NCBI GenBank assembly: GCA_025360645.1
Contig: JANYBT010000035.1
Location: 1-64,000, forward strand
Length of the DNA: 64,000 bases
DNA from: Acidobacteriaceae bacterium
GTDB taxonomy: Bacteria; Acidobacteriota; Terriglobia; Terriglobales; Acidobacteriaceae
Direction: 5' to 3'
Shown here: in pieces, positions 1 to 8,502 of the stretch
Layout: each line of letters begins with the position of its first letter
Numbering within the stretch: the first letter of the stretch is position 1
Position numbers and translations under genes: made by a program
Notes under the pieces: generated by a model
Database searches by the model: none
Seen by the model: only the letters and a program-made list of their open reading frames with translations
Told to the model about the DNA's origin: nothing

Positions 1-222
1 CAGCGGTGCGCCACTGCTTCCGGCCGAGGTGGGCAAATTGAAATTGTCTGTGCCGGTGCCCGTGGTGGGCTCAATGGTCACCAAGCCGCCGCCCGTGCCA
101 CTGGTCAACACCAAGCTGCTGAGGCTCGATCCGCCCTGCACTGTCACCTGGGTCACCGCCAGACCCGCCAACACCAACAACGACAGAACCACATCTATTA
201 GTACAACCTTTTTACGTTCCAT
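1..222 (-). CDS. Exported protein, 3' part cut by the window edge
   Basis: A minus-strand frame opens with ATG at 222 (MERKKVVLIDVV) and stays open to base 1, so only the N-terminal 74 residues are seen. Residues 1-24 are a short basic stretch plus a hydrophobic core (VVLSLLVLAGLAV), consistent with a signal peptide or membrane anchor. The rest is rich in Gly, Ser and Thr (GTGGGLVTIEPTTGTGTDNF), a composition typical of secreted or fibre-like proteins. It lies 23 bases downstream of the HAF-repeat gene on the same strand and may be cotranscribed with it. The ribosome site is a weak G-rich run. I do not recognise the family, and the C-terminus lies outside the window. Confidence 0.55.
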   Translation of the reverse strand, partial: MERKKVVLIDVVLSLLVLAGLAVTQVTVQGGSSLSSLVLTSGTGGGLVTIEPTTGTGTDNFNLPTSAGSSGAPL

Positions 223-245
223 GGACCAACCCCCACCGCTGCTCT

Positions 246-1250
246 CTAGTGCAGGACGAAGTCGTGGGCAATGCCTTTGAAAAAATAAAAGCCCGCCACT
301 TTGCCATTTCCACTCACGCAAGTCGGGAAGATCCCCAGCGGACCGGGGCTTGGATCCTTAAAAAAACTTATCACCCCAGCACTGGTGCGCTTCCATCCGA
401 ACCCGGTACCGGTCGAATTGATGTAAGCTCCATATACATCCCCGTTATCGGCTATCCCGGCAACACCGTTGAAGCCTGTGATGGTAAAGGTTGTCACGTT
501 GCCGGCTGCATCGCGCACAAATTCCAAGGGATTAACAAACCCCGCTGCATTGTAGTAGCCCGCTATCTCTCCACCAGTGTTAATACTTGTTACAGATGTG
601 CCGGTTTCCCCCGGAACATCAAACGTCGTAATGTTTCCAAAAGCATCACGAACAAAGCCATGTCTCGTGACTTTATCTACATAGTCCCCCGTCACCTGCC
701 CGCTTTGGCTGAGGTACGCACTGAACACAGCTGTGCTGCCTGCGACGTCGAATGTGGTGTGGTTCCCTGAAGCGTCCCGAACAAATCCATGTTCCACAGA
801 TTTGGAGTCGAAGTACACGCCAGAAATTTGGCAGGCGTCGTTGATGCTAAGCGCTTCCGTCCCCTGCAAATCATGAGTGCCCGCGCCGGGCACGTCAAGC
901 ACCGTGTATTGCGGGTTCCGCAGAAATCCATGCAATGACCCAACCTTAGAATCTTGATAATAGCCTACCGTCCAGCCGCTTGCATTGATGGAAAGCGGGT
1001 AGGTTGCCCCGGCCCCCGGTAATATGAATGTTATTACCGTACCGCTGCTGGCCTGACATACAAAACCGTCATAATTGACGCTCGGGCCGTCATAATAACC
1101 CGTCACCGAGCCCCACTTGTTAATGCCGGTGGAAAGAGCGCCACTTGCTCCGGGCACGTCGAAGTTCGTATAGGTCGCAGCATAGCATGGTGCTGGGAGC
1201 AACCCGACGTAGAGCAATGCTGCTAGGGTGCAGAATGTTAAGAACCGCAT
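246..1250 (-). CDS. HAF-repeat exported protein
   Basis: This 334-residue protein begins at ATG 1250 behind a textbook ribosome site (AAGGAG, 5 bases away). Residues 1-22 form a signal peptide (MRFLTFCTLAALLYVGLLPAP, cleavage near CYAA). The mature part is about seven repeats of roughly 40 residues built on 'tFDVPGA.GT....IN..G.I.GyY.D....HGFvRD', the pattern of the 'probable extracellular repeat, HAF' family. Those proteins are secreted and of unknown function, probably beta-propeller-like. The open frame continues upstream without a stop into the next ORF, but the signal peptide plus ribosome site place the true start here. It probably forms an operon with the truncated gene at 1-222. Confidence 0.8.
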   Translation of the reverse strand: MRFLTFCTLAALLYVGLLPAPCYAATYTNFDVPGASGALSTGINKWGSVTGYYDGPSVNYDGFVCQASSGTVITFILPGAGATYPLSINASGWTVGYYQDSKVGSLHGFLRNPQYTVLDVPGAGTHDLQGTEALSINDACQISGVYFDSKSVEHGFVRDASGNHTTFDVAGSTAVFSAYLSQSGQVTGDYVDKVTRHGFVRDAFGNITTFDVPGETGTSVTSINTGGEIAGYYNAAGFVNPLEFVRDAAGNVTTFTITGFNGVAGIADNGDVYGAYINSTGTGFGWKRTSAGVISFFKDPSPGPLGIFPTCVSGNGKVAGFYFFKGIAHDFVLH

Positions 1251-1903
1251 AGTTCTCCTTTTGTTCAATTGGATGTTGCACTTGAAAGTCATGATCACTG
1301 ACACGTTCGATGGTGGCGTCCCGCCAACTGTAGTTGTCACTCTAAGTTGATTGCCAGCGGCGAACGTCAGGCTGTTGTCGAGCGCGAATCCCTTGGCGGC
1401 AGTCCGGGTGTTCACCGCCAAGTTTAGATTGGTCGAATAAAGGCTGCCGAAGACCGGCGTTGTCCCGCTACAACCGGAAGTACATTTCTGGATATTGTAA
1501 GTGCTCGCAGAGGCCCCAGGACTATCGGCGACGACTCGGAAATCTGTGATCGTAATATTGCTCACGCCCTCGGGCAGAGTGAGAGGTTCCGGCTGATTTC
1601 CGCCCGCTAACGTGCCCGAGAAGAACCACGCCAGAGTCTGGAATGCGGTGTGGTCGTGGTCGCTCCGGGCAAGCGCAGTAGATGTGCCCTGGTTGGTTGG
1701 GCCGGTACCAGCAGTTCCAGCTGCCACCACCGTGAGGCCGCTGTCAGACAAGTCCCCGGTTCCGGTCAACCCGCCTTGCACCAGGTGAGCCAAAGTCACC
1801 CCACCGCTCGGTACAAAAGCGCTAAAACCGCCCAGGAATGCCACACGATCCCGTCTCTGCGACGCGGGGGGGGGCGAGTTGAAGCGATGCGTTGCTTGAC
1901 CAT
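1251..1903 (-). CDS. Fibre-like ORF, frame-disturbed at a C9 tract and lacking its own stop
   Basis: An open frame of about 198 codons runs from GTG 1844 directly into the HAF gene. It carries a Gly/Thr-rich start, an 'ARSDHDHT' motif like those in phage-tail or collagen-like fibre proteins, and a C-terminal beta-rich segment. A better start is ATG 1903 (MVKQRIASTR), preceded by TGAGGAC at ribosome-site distance, but a run of nine C (plus-strand G9 at 1866-1874) puts it out of frame with the main ORF. Ten or seven C would restore the frame. The 3' end has no stop before the next gene's ATG. It could be a phase-variable gene, a decayed gene, or a sequencing error at the homopolymer. No function is assigned. 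Confidence 0.4.
1866..1874. repeat. Homopolymer G9 (C9 on the coding strand)
   Basis: Nine consecutive G on the plus strand lie about 10 codons inside the minus-strand ORF that begins at ATG 1903. The tract is the point where the frame with the good ribosome site diverges from the long open frame. Confidence 0.8.
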
Positions 1904-1983
1904 GCTAGTCCTCAAATGACCATCAGCGGACCGGGGAAGGATTTCGCGACTTCATCACAACCCAGAACCTTTGTCAAGCAAAA

Positions 1984-2035
1984 ACGATGAAGTTTTGTTA
2001 AAGACGAACTTCTGTTAACGACGAACTTTGGTTAA
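1984..2035. repeat. Three tandem 17-18 bp direct repeats
   Basis: Three imperfect copies lie head to tail at 1984-2001, 2002-2018 and 2019-2035, with consensus about GACGAACTTTTGTTAA. They sit in the 238-base region between the minus-strand ORF start (1903) and the acyltransferase start (2142), which are divergently oriented. Position and spacing would suit a tandem operator, but nothing else in the sequence shows a function. Confidence 0.6.
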
Positions 2036-2141
2036 GGAGAAGAATCTGACGCCCTGCATCCCTGCATCAGGCCCGCCTGCTCACAATTTCTATGTTCAGT
2101 TGTCACTGACCGGTTTCCCTCAGTAGCTTACTTTCACGAGT

Positions 2142-3254
2142 ATGGGCCTTCGTCCTATGGCGGTCACCGGTCCGCCATCGAATCTCTATATCCCCAGCCT
2201 CGACGGCATGCGGGCGGTCGCTTTCCTTCTCGTCTTCGTCGCCCATGCCCAGCCCTTCAAGGTACTGCCCGGTGGTTTTGGGGTCACAGTATTTTTCTTT
2301 CTCAGCGGATATCTCATCACCACCCTGCTTCGCGCTGAGGCCCAGCAGACCGGAACCGTCTCCCTGCGAACCTTCTATCTGCGCCGCGTGCTGCGCATCT
2401 TCCCGCCCTGCTACTTGACCGTTACCATAGTCGCCGCCCTCGCGCTTGCGGGCCTGGTCTACAACCGCGAAAGCTATGCGTCGTTGGTTTCGGCGTTCTT
2501 GTATTTCTCCAACTACTGGAACATCCTGGGTTGGGGAAATCTGCCTGCCGGTCTCGGCATCTTGTGGTCGCTGGCGGTCGAAGAACACTACTACCTGTTG
2601 TTCCCTCTGCTCTATGCCTGGTTCGTTCGCCGCGCCATCAGCCAGCAGCAGCAGGCAACCGTGCTGATCTCGCTCTGCATATTAGCTCTGGCCTGGCGTT
2701 GTTTTCGAGCCTTCGTCTGGCACTCGTCGTGGCAAAATATTTACGAAGGCACCGACACTCGCTTTGACTCCATCCTGGCCGGCTGTGTGCTCGCCATCCT
2801 CGCCAATCCCCGATGCGGCGATCGAGTGGACTGGCTCAAAAAGCACGCCACCGCTTTGGCCGTGAGTGGCGCCGTCATCCTGGTTCTGTCTTACGTCTAT
2901 CGCAACCCGCTTTTTCGCGACACCATTCGTTACACCGTTCAGGAGGTCGGGCTCATGCCCATCTTCTTCCTGGTGACTCTGCCCGGAAAAAATCTTCTCA
3001 CCCGCTGTCTGGAGTCCTGCGTTCTGCGCTACCTCGGCCGTCTCTCCTACAGCATGTATCTCATTCATCACACCCTGTTCCACCACTTTTACCACTACTA
3101 CCGCCCGGGAATTATTCTGGCAGCTGGAATCTTCCTGCTCTCCATGGCCTACGCCCAAGTCATGCGGAGTTTGGTGGATTTGCCAATCCAGCGCGTGCGT
3201 GGAAGGCTCGAGCGGAAAAAGAGAGTCGTCGTTCCAACCCCTCTGGCGGCTTGA
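2142..3254 (+). CDS. Acyltransferase family 3 (OafA/YrhL-like) membrane protein
   Basis: This 370-residue integral membrane protein has the acyltransferase-3 signature near the N-terminus: 'YIPSLDGMRAVAFLLVFVAHA' (residues about 15-35, with the conserved LDGxRxxA and H), then 'FFFLSGYLITTLL'. 'WSLAVEEHYYLLFPL' is the second conserved block, and 'YLGRLSYSMYLIHH' lies close to the C-terminus. About ten hydrophobic segments are visible. Members transfer acetyl or other short acyl groups to sugars of O-antigen, peptidoglycan or exopolysaccharide. The substrate here cannot be read. The length is normal. It stands alone, convergent with the next gene (35 bases apart). Confidence 0.88.
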   Translation: MGLRPMAVTGPPSNLYIPSLDGMRAVAFLLVFVAHAQPFKVLPGGFGVTVFFFLSGYLITTLLRAEAQQTGTVSLRTFYLRRVLRIFPPCYLTVTIVAALALAGLVYNRESYASLVSAFLYFSNYWNILGWGNLPAGLGILWSLAVEEHYYLLFPLLYAWFVRRAISQQQQATVLISLCILALAWRCFRAFVWHSSWQNIYEGTDTRFDSILAGCVLAILANPRCGDRVDWLKKHATALAVSGAVILVLSYVYRNPLFRDTIRYTVQEVGLMPIFFLVTLPGKNLLTRCLESCVLRYLGRLSYSMYLIHHTLFHHFYHYYRPGIILAAGIFLLSMAYAQVMRSLVDLPIQRVRGRLERKKRVVVPTPLAA

Positions 3255-3289
3255 AGCTGCAACGGAACTCTTGCCGGTCTTCTGCCGAC

Positions 3290-3775
3290 CTATTGCGGAA
3301 CGCTGTCGTCGAACATGGAAACCTGCAACTCGGGCGCCGCTGTTTTTTTCTTCCGTCCCGCGCCGATTACGGCCAGCACGGTGAGCGAACTCAGCGCGCT
3401 TCGCGGAATAAATATTCGCTGCGTATTGGAACGCGGGTCGGGCGGGTTTACCAGATAGCCTTCGTCCGGGTTCTGGGTCAGATCGTTCGGCATCAGCCCT
3501 TCCATCCCGTCGTTGTCCTTGAACCTCAGGCGCACCCATAAGCCTTCGGTGCGGGGACGGGTGGTGAACGTTTTGCGTCCCACCGGTTCCACTTCGCCAA
3601 ACTCGCGCACAAAATACACTGCTTTGATATCGCCCAGTTCGATTGCTACCACCTGGCCTGAGGTATTCAGCAACTCCAATTTGCCATCGACAATAAAATT
3701 CGCGGGCGCAACGTGCCCGTGGATCGAATCACGGTCGTGTTTGCGAACCACAACTTTTTTGTGCGTCGAGGGCAT
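3290..3775 (-). CDS. Conserved hypothetical protein, soluble, 161 residues
   Basis: The 161-residue product has no signal peptide or membrane segment. It opens with a basic stretch (MPSTHKKVVVRKHDRD), followed by a beta-rich segment 'IHGHVAPANF..DGKLELLNTSGQVVAIELGDIKAVYFV' and a middle part 'RTEGLWVRLRFKDNDGMEGLMPNDL'. It ends with 'IFIPRSALSSLTVLAVIGA' and a lysine cluster. The layout recalls small beta-barrel proteins, and I believe similar proteins occur widely in Acidobacteria, but I cannot name the family with certainty. It starts at ATG 3775 and has its own transcription unit, convergent with the acyltransferase. Function unknown. Confidence 0.65.
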   Translation of the reverse strand: MPSTHKKVVVRKHDRDSIHGHVAPANFIVDGKLELLNTSGQVVAIELGDIKAVYFVREFGEVEPVGRKTFTTRPRTEGLWVRLRFKDNDGMEGLMPNDLTQNPDEGYLVNPPDPRSNTQRIFIPRSALSSLTVLAVIGAGRKKKTAAPELQVSMFDDSVPQ

Positions 3776-3985
3776 GGCTCAGAAAATCCTTTGCTTCCAA
3801 TCACTTACACTGACAGTTCGTCCGAAATCGCTGGTCGGAAAATGCGCAGTGGAATGCCGACCAAGCCCCCCACTCGCAACCAGCGTTGAAAGTTTCCTTT
3901 CAGATTTTCGCACTTTTCCAGTGCGCCCATGCCGTTTTGTGTGCCTGCCAGTAGCCAAAAGGTAAACTTTGTGTTATTTTGCTTC

Positions 3986-4014
3986 TTGCTTTCCCTGCGA
4001 AAGCGAAGTATAAG
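3986..4014 (+). promoter_or_regulatory. Candidate sigma-70-type promoter for the cca-like gene
   Basis: TTGCTT (3986-3991) and TATAAG (4009-4014) are separated by 17 bases in an AT-richer pocket of the 354-base gap between 3775 and 4130. The predicted start of transcription is about 110 bases before the nucleotidyltransferase gene. The rest of the gap (3776-3985) shows no gene or other clear signal. Confidence 0.4.
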
Positions 4015-4129
4015 TCTATTGGATAGAATCACTTAGGTTGGGGCTGGAGCCACGTCATCGTCCAGTGTCCAGCCCGGCGGTATCCCCGCAGTTTGTTGAA
4101 GCGGGCTCGCGCACCAATTGTAACCAGGC

Positions 4130-6076
4130 ATGGCCGATTACATTTACACGATGGAATCCCGGCTGACGCCGGATCAGCTCAAAGCCGTCCTGCTCGTCCA
4201 GGACGTGACCCGCGCCGTCGGCATGAACCTCTACCTGACGGGCGGAGCGGTGCGCGACATCATCAGCGGATTGCCCATCCGCGATTTGGATTTCACGGTT
4301 CAGGGAAATCCCCTCAAGCTGCAAAAAGAACTGGAGCGCGCCGGCATCCGTGTGTCTCATGTGGACGAAGAGATGCACGCCCTCCTGCTTACCCTTACCG
4401 GAGGCGTGCGCGCTGAGATCAGCATGGCGCGCACCGAGCGCTTTGACAAGATTGGCAAGCCTCCGGTCATCACTCCCGCCACTCTCGGCGATGACCTGCG
4501 CCGCCGCGACTTCACCGTCAACGCCATGGCCATCTCCCTCAATGAAGGCTCGCGCGGTTTGTTGATGGATCCCTTCAACGGCGTGGCCGACGTCGAGGCC
4601 AAACTGCTGCGAATGCTGCACAATTACGCGTTTGTCGAAGACCCTTCGCGCATCATTCGCGCCGCCCGCCTGGCTGCCCGCTTTCACTGGCCTCTGGAAG
4701 AACGCACCCAGCAGCGCCTGGATTCCGCCAAAGAAAACAATTACATCGAACACATCAGTAACCGCGCCATTGGATACGAAATCGAGCAGTTGGCCTACGA
4801 AGAAGATCCGCTGCACATCGTCAAGGTGCTGGAAAAAGAAGGCTGGCTCAAAGTACTGAATGCGCACTGGACCACCGCCAAAATGGATGCCGTTGGCCTG
4901 ACCGCTCTGGTGAAGACCCGCCAGCAGATGAACGAGTTGGGATACGCCCCCGACCCCTCGCCCGCGGTCCTGCATTTCCTGACCGCGCACATGGCCGACT
5001 CCGACATCGCCAACATCCGCCGCGCCATTCCTCGCAAAGACCTGGTGGAGAGCTGGCGCGATCTCACCGACCACGCCAAGGATCTGGCCAAACGCTTGAC
5101 CGGCAAGGAAGCGGCCACGCCCTCGCGCACCTGGAGCCTGCTCTCCCAGGCGCGTCCGGAAATGATTCTGTTTCTGGGAGTGACCGCGCGGCAACAGGCG
5201 GTGGCCGAGAAAATCAAGAACTTCCTCACCAAGTGGCGGCAAGTGCAGCAGAAGGTCCCCTTGCTGGAGATGACCGAACTCCACATCACTCCGCAGATGC
5301 CCGGCTACGCCAAGATTGCGCACGATGTGTTTTTGCTCTTGCTGGACGGCAAGCTGCATTCCCGGACCGAGATTTTGAAATACCTGAAGCCGCTGGCGCC
5401 GCCGCCTCCGCCGCCTCCGCCACCACCGAAACGCGGCCGCACTCCCAAGGGGGCAGTGCCGGAAGTAGTTGCGGCTGTGACCGAAGCAGCGGGAACCAAG
5501 AAGGGCAAAGCTGGCAAGAAGCTCAAGGGGGTAGTTCCCGCAACTGCACCGGTTACAGGGGCGCCGCTTGCGTTGCCTACGAAAACCAAAGCGCCGGAGG
5601 CGGCCAAGGCTGCAAGAGTGCCAGTAAAAGTGCCGCCGCAAGTGCCTGCTAGTGTGCCTGCGAAAGGGCCAGTGAAAGTACCAGCGAATGTCCCTGCAAA
5701 TTTGCCGCCAAAGCCTGCGGCGCCGGTCGCACCCGCCAAGGCCCAGCGCACCGTGAAAGCGGTAAGCCAGCCCGCAGCAGCGAAAAAAGCAATCAAGAAA
5801 AGTTCGGGGAAGTCCGCCCCGAAGAAGGCAAAGCCCGCCCCGAAGAAGCCGAAGCCATCGCCCAAGCCCGCCAAGTTAAAGAAGCCCGCGCCCAAGAAGT
5901 CTCCGACTAAGAAGCCCGCAACCAAGAAACCCGCGACCAAGAAGCCCGCGACCAAGAAGCCCGCGCCCAAGAAACCCGCGACCAAGAAAGCTTCGCCTAA
6001 GAAGCCGACGCCCAAGAAGCCCCCCGCCAAAAAGTCGGCGTCCAAGAAGGCTGCGCCCGCCAGGAAACGCCGATAA
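4130..6076 (+). CDS. cca: CCA-adding enzyme / poly(A) polymerase family nucleotidyltransferase with a long basic tail
   Basis: The class II tRNA nucleotidyltransferase head is clear. '[12 protein letters not shown]' (residues about 36-47) and 'RDLDFTV' (about 51-57) give the GG and DxD metal-binding motifs. '[16 protein letters not shown]' (about 123-138) is the conserved RRD block. The RNA-binding-domain start '[16 protein letters not shown]' follows at about 170-186. Members add CCA to tRNA 3' ends, or in some bacteria poly(A) to RNA. From about residue 422 a run of ten prolines begins a 220-residue extension of Ala, Pro and Lys, ending in repeated KKPA units and RKRR like a histone H1 tail. 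The family is normally 400-480 residues, so the tail is extra. The ribosome site is weak; ATG 4151 is an alternative start. Confidence 0.88.
   Translation: MADYIYTMESRLTPDQLKAVLLVQDVTRAVGMNLYLTGGAVRDIISGLPIRDLDFTVQGNPLKLQKELERAGIRVSHVDEEMHALLLTLTGGVRAEISMARTERFDKIGKPPVITPATLGDDLRRRDFTVNAMAISLNEGSRGLLMDPFNGVADVEAKLLRMLHNYAFVEDPSRIIRAARLAARFHWPLEERTQQRLDSAKENNYIEHISNRAIGYEIEQLAYEEDPLHIVKVLEKEGWLKVLNAHWTTAKMDAVGLTALVKTRQQMNELGYAPDPSPAVLHFLTAHMADSDIANIRRAIPRKDLVESWRDLTDHAKDLAKRLTGKEAATPSRTWSLLSQARPEMILFLGVTARQQAVAEKIKNFLTKWRQVQQKVPLLEMTELHITPQMPGYAKIAHDVFLLLLDGKLHSRTEILKYLKPLAPPPPPPPPPPKRGRTPKGAVPEVVAAVTEAAGTKKGKAGKKLKGVVPATAPVTGAPLALPTKTKAPEAAKAARVPVKVPPQVPASVPAKGPVKVPANVPANLPPKPAAPVAPAKAQRTVKAVSQPAAAKKAIKKSSGKSAPKKAKPAPKKPKPSPKPAKLKKPAPKKSPTKKPATKKPATKKPATKKPAPKKPATKKASPKKPTPKKPPAKKSASKKAAPARKRR
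5806..6069 (+). repeat. Coding tandem repeats of the Lys/Ala/Pro tail
   Basis: The 3' part of the nucleotidyltransferase gene is made of near-tandem 15-base units resembling AAGAAGCCCGCGACC, which encode [10 protein letters not shown] and similar pentapeptides. The most regular copies are at about 5910-5990. Confidence 0.75.
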
Positions 6077-6217
6077 GCGGTTCGCATTTCCCCTCCCCTT
6101 CGCATCCCCCCCCCCGCACTTTCGTTATCTGCCATTTTAATTCCGGATTGCGTACCCTAACCCACAGTAGGCAGATCGCAAGGCGGGAACCAACCCGCCA
6201 GATGGGCCGGTCGGCAC

Positions 6218-7273
6218 ATGTTTGGTTTCGGCGCAAGAACCATGGCAGGTTTGGACATCGGGTCCTCCAGCATCAAGGTGGTCGAACTGAAGCGGTCACG
6301 GGGAGCCTTGGAAGCGGCGCACTGCGGGCTGGAAGATTTGCCGCGCGATCTGGTGGTGGATTCCATGATCGCCGATGCCGGGACCGTGTCTACCGCGATT
6401 GCCCGGCTATTTGCCACCGCCGGCATCAAGACCCGCGACCTGGTGACCGCGGTCAGCGGCCACTCCGTCATCCTGAAGAAAATCACGTTGCCCATCGCGA
6501 GTGACCAGGCCCTGCCCGAGGCGATCCAGCGTGAGGCCACGCTGCACATCCCGTTTGATCTGGCGGACGTCAACCTCGATTACCAGGTGCTTTCGGAACA
6601 ACGCGAGCGCGGCCAACTGGAAATTCTGTTGGTGGCGGTGAAGAAAGACAAGATCCTCAACTACACCCAGGCGCTTTCGCTGGCGGGCAAGAATGCGGCG
6701 GTGGTGGATATCGACTCGCTGGCCCTGCTGAACTGCTACGAATACAACTATGCGCCCGGCGCCGAGGACGTAGTGGCCCTGCTCAACCTGGGCGCCAGCA
6801 TTCTGAACATCAACATCGTGAAGGGCATCTGTCCGTTGTTCCCGCGCGACGTCAGCATGGGCGGGCACCAGTACACCGAAGCCCTGCAGCGGGAACTGGA
6901 ACTGAGCTATGAAGAGGCGGAAGCGCTCAAGCGGGGAAGCGCGGCAGACTCTCCCCATCGGGACGCGCGCCTCCCGATTCTGAAACAGGTCACCGAAAGC
7001 ATCGTGCTGGAAATCCAGAAGACTTTCGACTTCTTCCGGGCCAGCGCCGAAGGCGAGCCGATTGCCAAAATCTATTTGGCGGGCGGGTCCTCGCGGGTGG
7101 ACGGGCTGGCCGAAGCTTTGCAAGAGGAATTCTCTCTGCCGGTGGAGTTCCTGGATCCCTTCCTCAAGATTTCTCGGCCCTCTCAGGCGGATGCGGCCGA
7201 AGTGGCGCAACACCACCCCGAACAAATGGCAGTGGCAGTGGGACTCGCCCTGAGGAGTTTTAACGACCTATGA
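6218..7273 (+). CDS. pilM: Type IV pilus assembly protein PilM
   Basis: This 351-residue actin-fold ATPase carries the phosphate-1 motif 'GLDIGSSSIKVVEL' (residues about 11-24) and a late adenosine-type motif 'IYLAGGSSRVDGLAEAL', as in FtsA/PilM. 'LLNLGASILNINIV' is the phosphate-2 region. PilM sits on the cytoplasmic face of the inner membrane and binds the PilN N-terminus, linking the pilus motor to the alignment complex. It is the first gene of pilMNOPQ and overlaps pilN by 4 bases (ATGA). Length is normal. ATG 6242, eight codons in, is an alternative start; no strong ribosome site precedes either one. Confidence 0.94.
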   Translation: MFGFGARTMAGLDIGSSSIKVVELKRSRGALEAAHCGLEDLPRDLVVDSMIADAGTVSTAIARLFATAGIKTRDLVTAVSGHSVILKKITLPIASDQALPEAIQREATLHIPFDLADVNLDYQVLSEQRERGQLEILLVAVKKDKILNYTQALSLAGKNAAVVDIDSLALLNCYEYNYAPGAEDVVALLNLGASILNINIVKGICPLFPRDVSMGGHQYTEALQRELELSYEEAEALKRGSAADSPHRDARLPILKQVTESIVLEIQKTFDFFRASAEGEPIAKIYLAGGSSRVDGLAEALQEEFSLPVEFLDPFLKISRPSQADAAEVAQHHPEQMAVAVGLALRSFNDL

Positions 7274-7848
7274 TCCGAATCAACCTGCTGGGTGTACCGA
7301 AGGGGAAAACGCGGCGCAGTTCCGATATGGCGGGCGAACCCACGGGGGCCGGTCGCTTTTGGCTCAAGCTGGTGGCGGTCGCGCTCTTGTTTGCCAGCGG
7401 CAGCTATCTCTACTGGAGCCGGCTCGACCAGGAGCAGGTGCGCGTGGCGATCGCCCAACATTTGGCCGACCGCAAGAACCGGGAGCTGGCCGAGGTCAAG
7501 TCCCGCTACCTGGAGCGGCAACGCCAGGCCGAGGCCCTGCGTCGGCGGGTCGAGGTGATCCGCCAATTGCGCGCCAACCAGGCGGGTCCGGCGACCCTGC
7601 TGTCCCTGGTCGGACAAACCGTCAACAACAGTGAAGCCGTGTGGTTGAGCAACTTGAAAGACTTGGGGCCCGTCGTCAATATCGAGGGCATGGCCTTGAG
7701 CACCACCGCGGTGGCGGGATTGATGTCCAACTTGAAGCAGACCGGTTACTTCAAGACGGTGGAGATCAAAGAAAGCATTCAGGACGAGCAGGTCAAAGAC
7801 ATGCAGGCGTTCCAGTTCACGCTGGTTTGCGAAAAGAGCAAGGGATGA
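7270..7848 (+). CDS. pilN: Type IV pilus inner-membrane alignment protein PilN
   Basis: The 192-residue protein starts with the PilM-binding motif 'MIRINLLGVPKGK', equivalent to the usual INLLP. One membrane segment follows (about residues 35-50, LVAVALLFASGSYLYW), then a periplasmic coiled coil (about 55-105) and a small ferredoxin-like domain. PilN dimerises with PilO and spans the periplasm towards PilP and PilQ. Its start overlaps the end of pilM, indicating translational coupling. The cytoplasmic stretch before the membrane segment is about 33 residues and contains 'KGKTRRSSDMAGEPTGA'. Confidence 0.93.
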   Translation: MIRINLLGVPKGKTRRSSDMAGEPTGAGRFWLKLVAVALLFASGSYLYWSRLDQEQVRVAIAQHLADRKNRELAEVKSRYLERQRQAEALRRRVEVIRQLRANQAGPATLLSLVGQTVNNSEAVWLSNLKDLGPVVNIEGMALSTTAVAGLMSNLKQTGYFKTVEIKESIQDEQVKDMQAFQFTLVCEKSKG

Positions 7849-7858
7849 GGGTGTCGTG

Positions 7859-8491
7859 ATGAAATTCGGGAAATGGCCCGCGCTCCGGCAGTGGGGCGTA
7901 TTGATGGCAGGGGGAGGGTTGGCCGCGGCAGCGTTCTTTTTTGCCGTCGCCCGCCCGTTGCAGGCTGCCAATGTTGCCGCCCAAAGCAAACTGGAGTCTC
8001 GCCTCCGCGAGAACGCGGAACTGGAAGCCAATCGTCCGCGGCTGTCGGAGATCGAGCGCGAGGTGGCCGACCTGAAAATCCAGATCGAGGCGCAGCGCCG
8101 CATTGTGCCCGAAGACAAGGAAGTCGCCAACTTCCTGCGCATGCTGGAGACCGAGGGCCACCTGGCGGGAATCGAGATTCGGCGCTACACCGCACTGCCC
8201 ACCGCCGCCAAGGAGTTTTACAGCGAGGTCCCGTTTGAGTTGGAACTGGATGGCCAGTATTATCCGGTGCTGAATTTTTTCGATCGCGTGGCCAAACTGG
8301 AGCGCATCGTGAACGTCTCCGGCCTGCTGGTGGCTTCCACTCGCAAGCCCGCCGAGGCCAAGCCCAAGAAGACTTATCAGTATGGGGCCAGGGAGAGCGT
8401 GGTCGCGACTTGTACCGCAACCACCTTCTTCAGTTCGGACCAGCCCGCGCCGCTGGTGGCGAAACCCGACGCAAAGCCGGCGAAGAAATGA
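7859..8491 (+). CDS. pilO: Type IV pilus inner-membrane alignment protein PilO
   Basis: The protein has about 210 residues: a short cytoplasmic tail, one membrane segment (about residues 12-32, GVLMAGGGLAAAAFFFAVA), a coiled coil (about 40-85, ending 'EVADLKIQIEAQRRIVPEDKEV') and a C-terminal ferredoxin-like domain with 'FYSEVPFELELDGQYYPVLNFFDRVA', a typical PilO signature. The start is ATG 7859, preceded by GATGAGG; a GTG directly before it (7856) is possible. It lies 10 bases after pilN and 11 before pilP. The C-terminus has a lysine-rich tail (KPDAKPAKK). Confidence 0.92.
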   Translation: MKFGKWPALRQWGVLMAGGGLAAAAFFFAVARPLQAANVAAQSKLESRLRENAELEANRPRLSEIEREVADLKIQIEAQRRIVPEDKEVANFLRMLETEGHLAGIEIRRYTALPTAAKEFYSEVPFELELDGQYYPVLNFFDRVAKLERIVNVSGLLVASTRKPAEAKPKKTYQYGARESVVATCTATTFFSSDQPAPLVAKPDAKPAKK

Positions 8492-8502
8492 ACGGAGCAT
8501 GC

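Noticed and set aside
3805-4032. 75-residue minus-strand frame before the nucleotidyltransferase gene
   Set aside because: It has no ribosome site, no recognisable features, and overlaps the candidate promoter.
4055-5641. 528-residue open frame antisense to the nucleotidyltransferase
   Set aside because: It mirrors a strongly coded GC-rich gene, is rich in Arg/Gly/His without domain motifs, and has no start signal.
5305-6135. 276-residue minus-strand frame of repeated GFLGAGF-type units
   Set aside because: It is the antisense reading of the KKPA repeat tail; the apparent repeat protein is an artefact of the coding repeats opposite.
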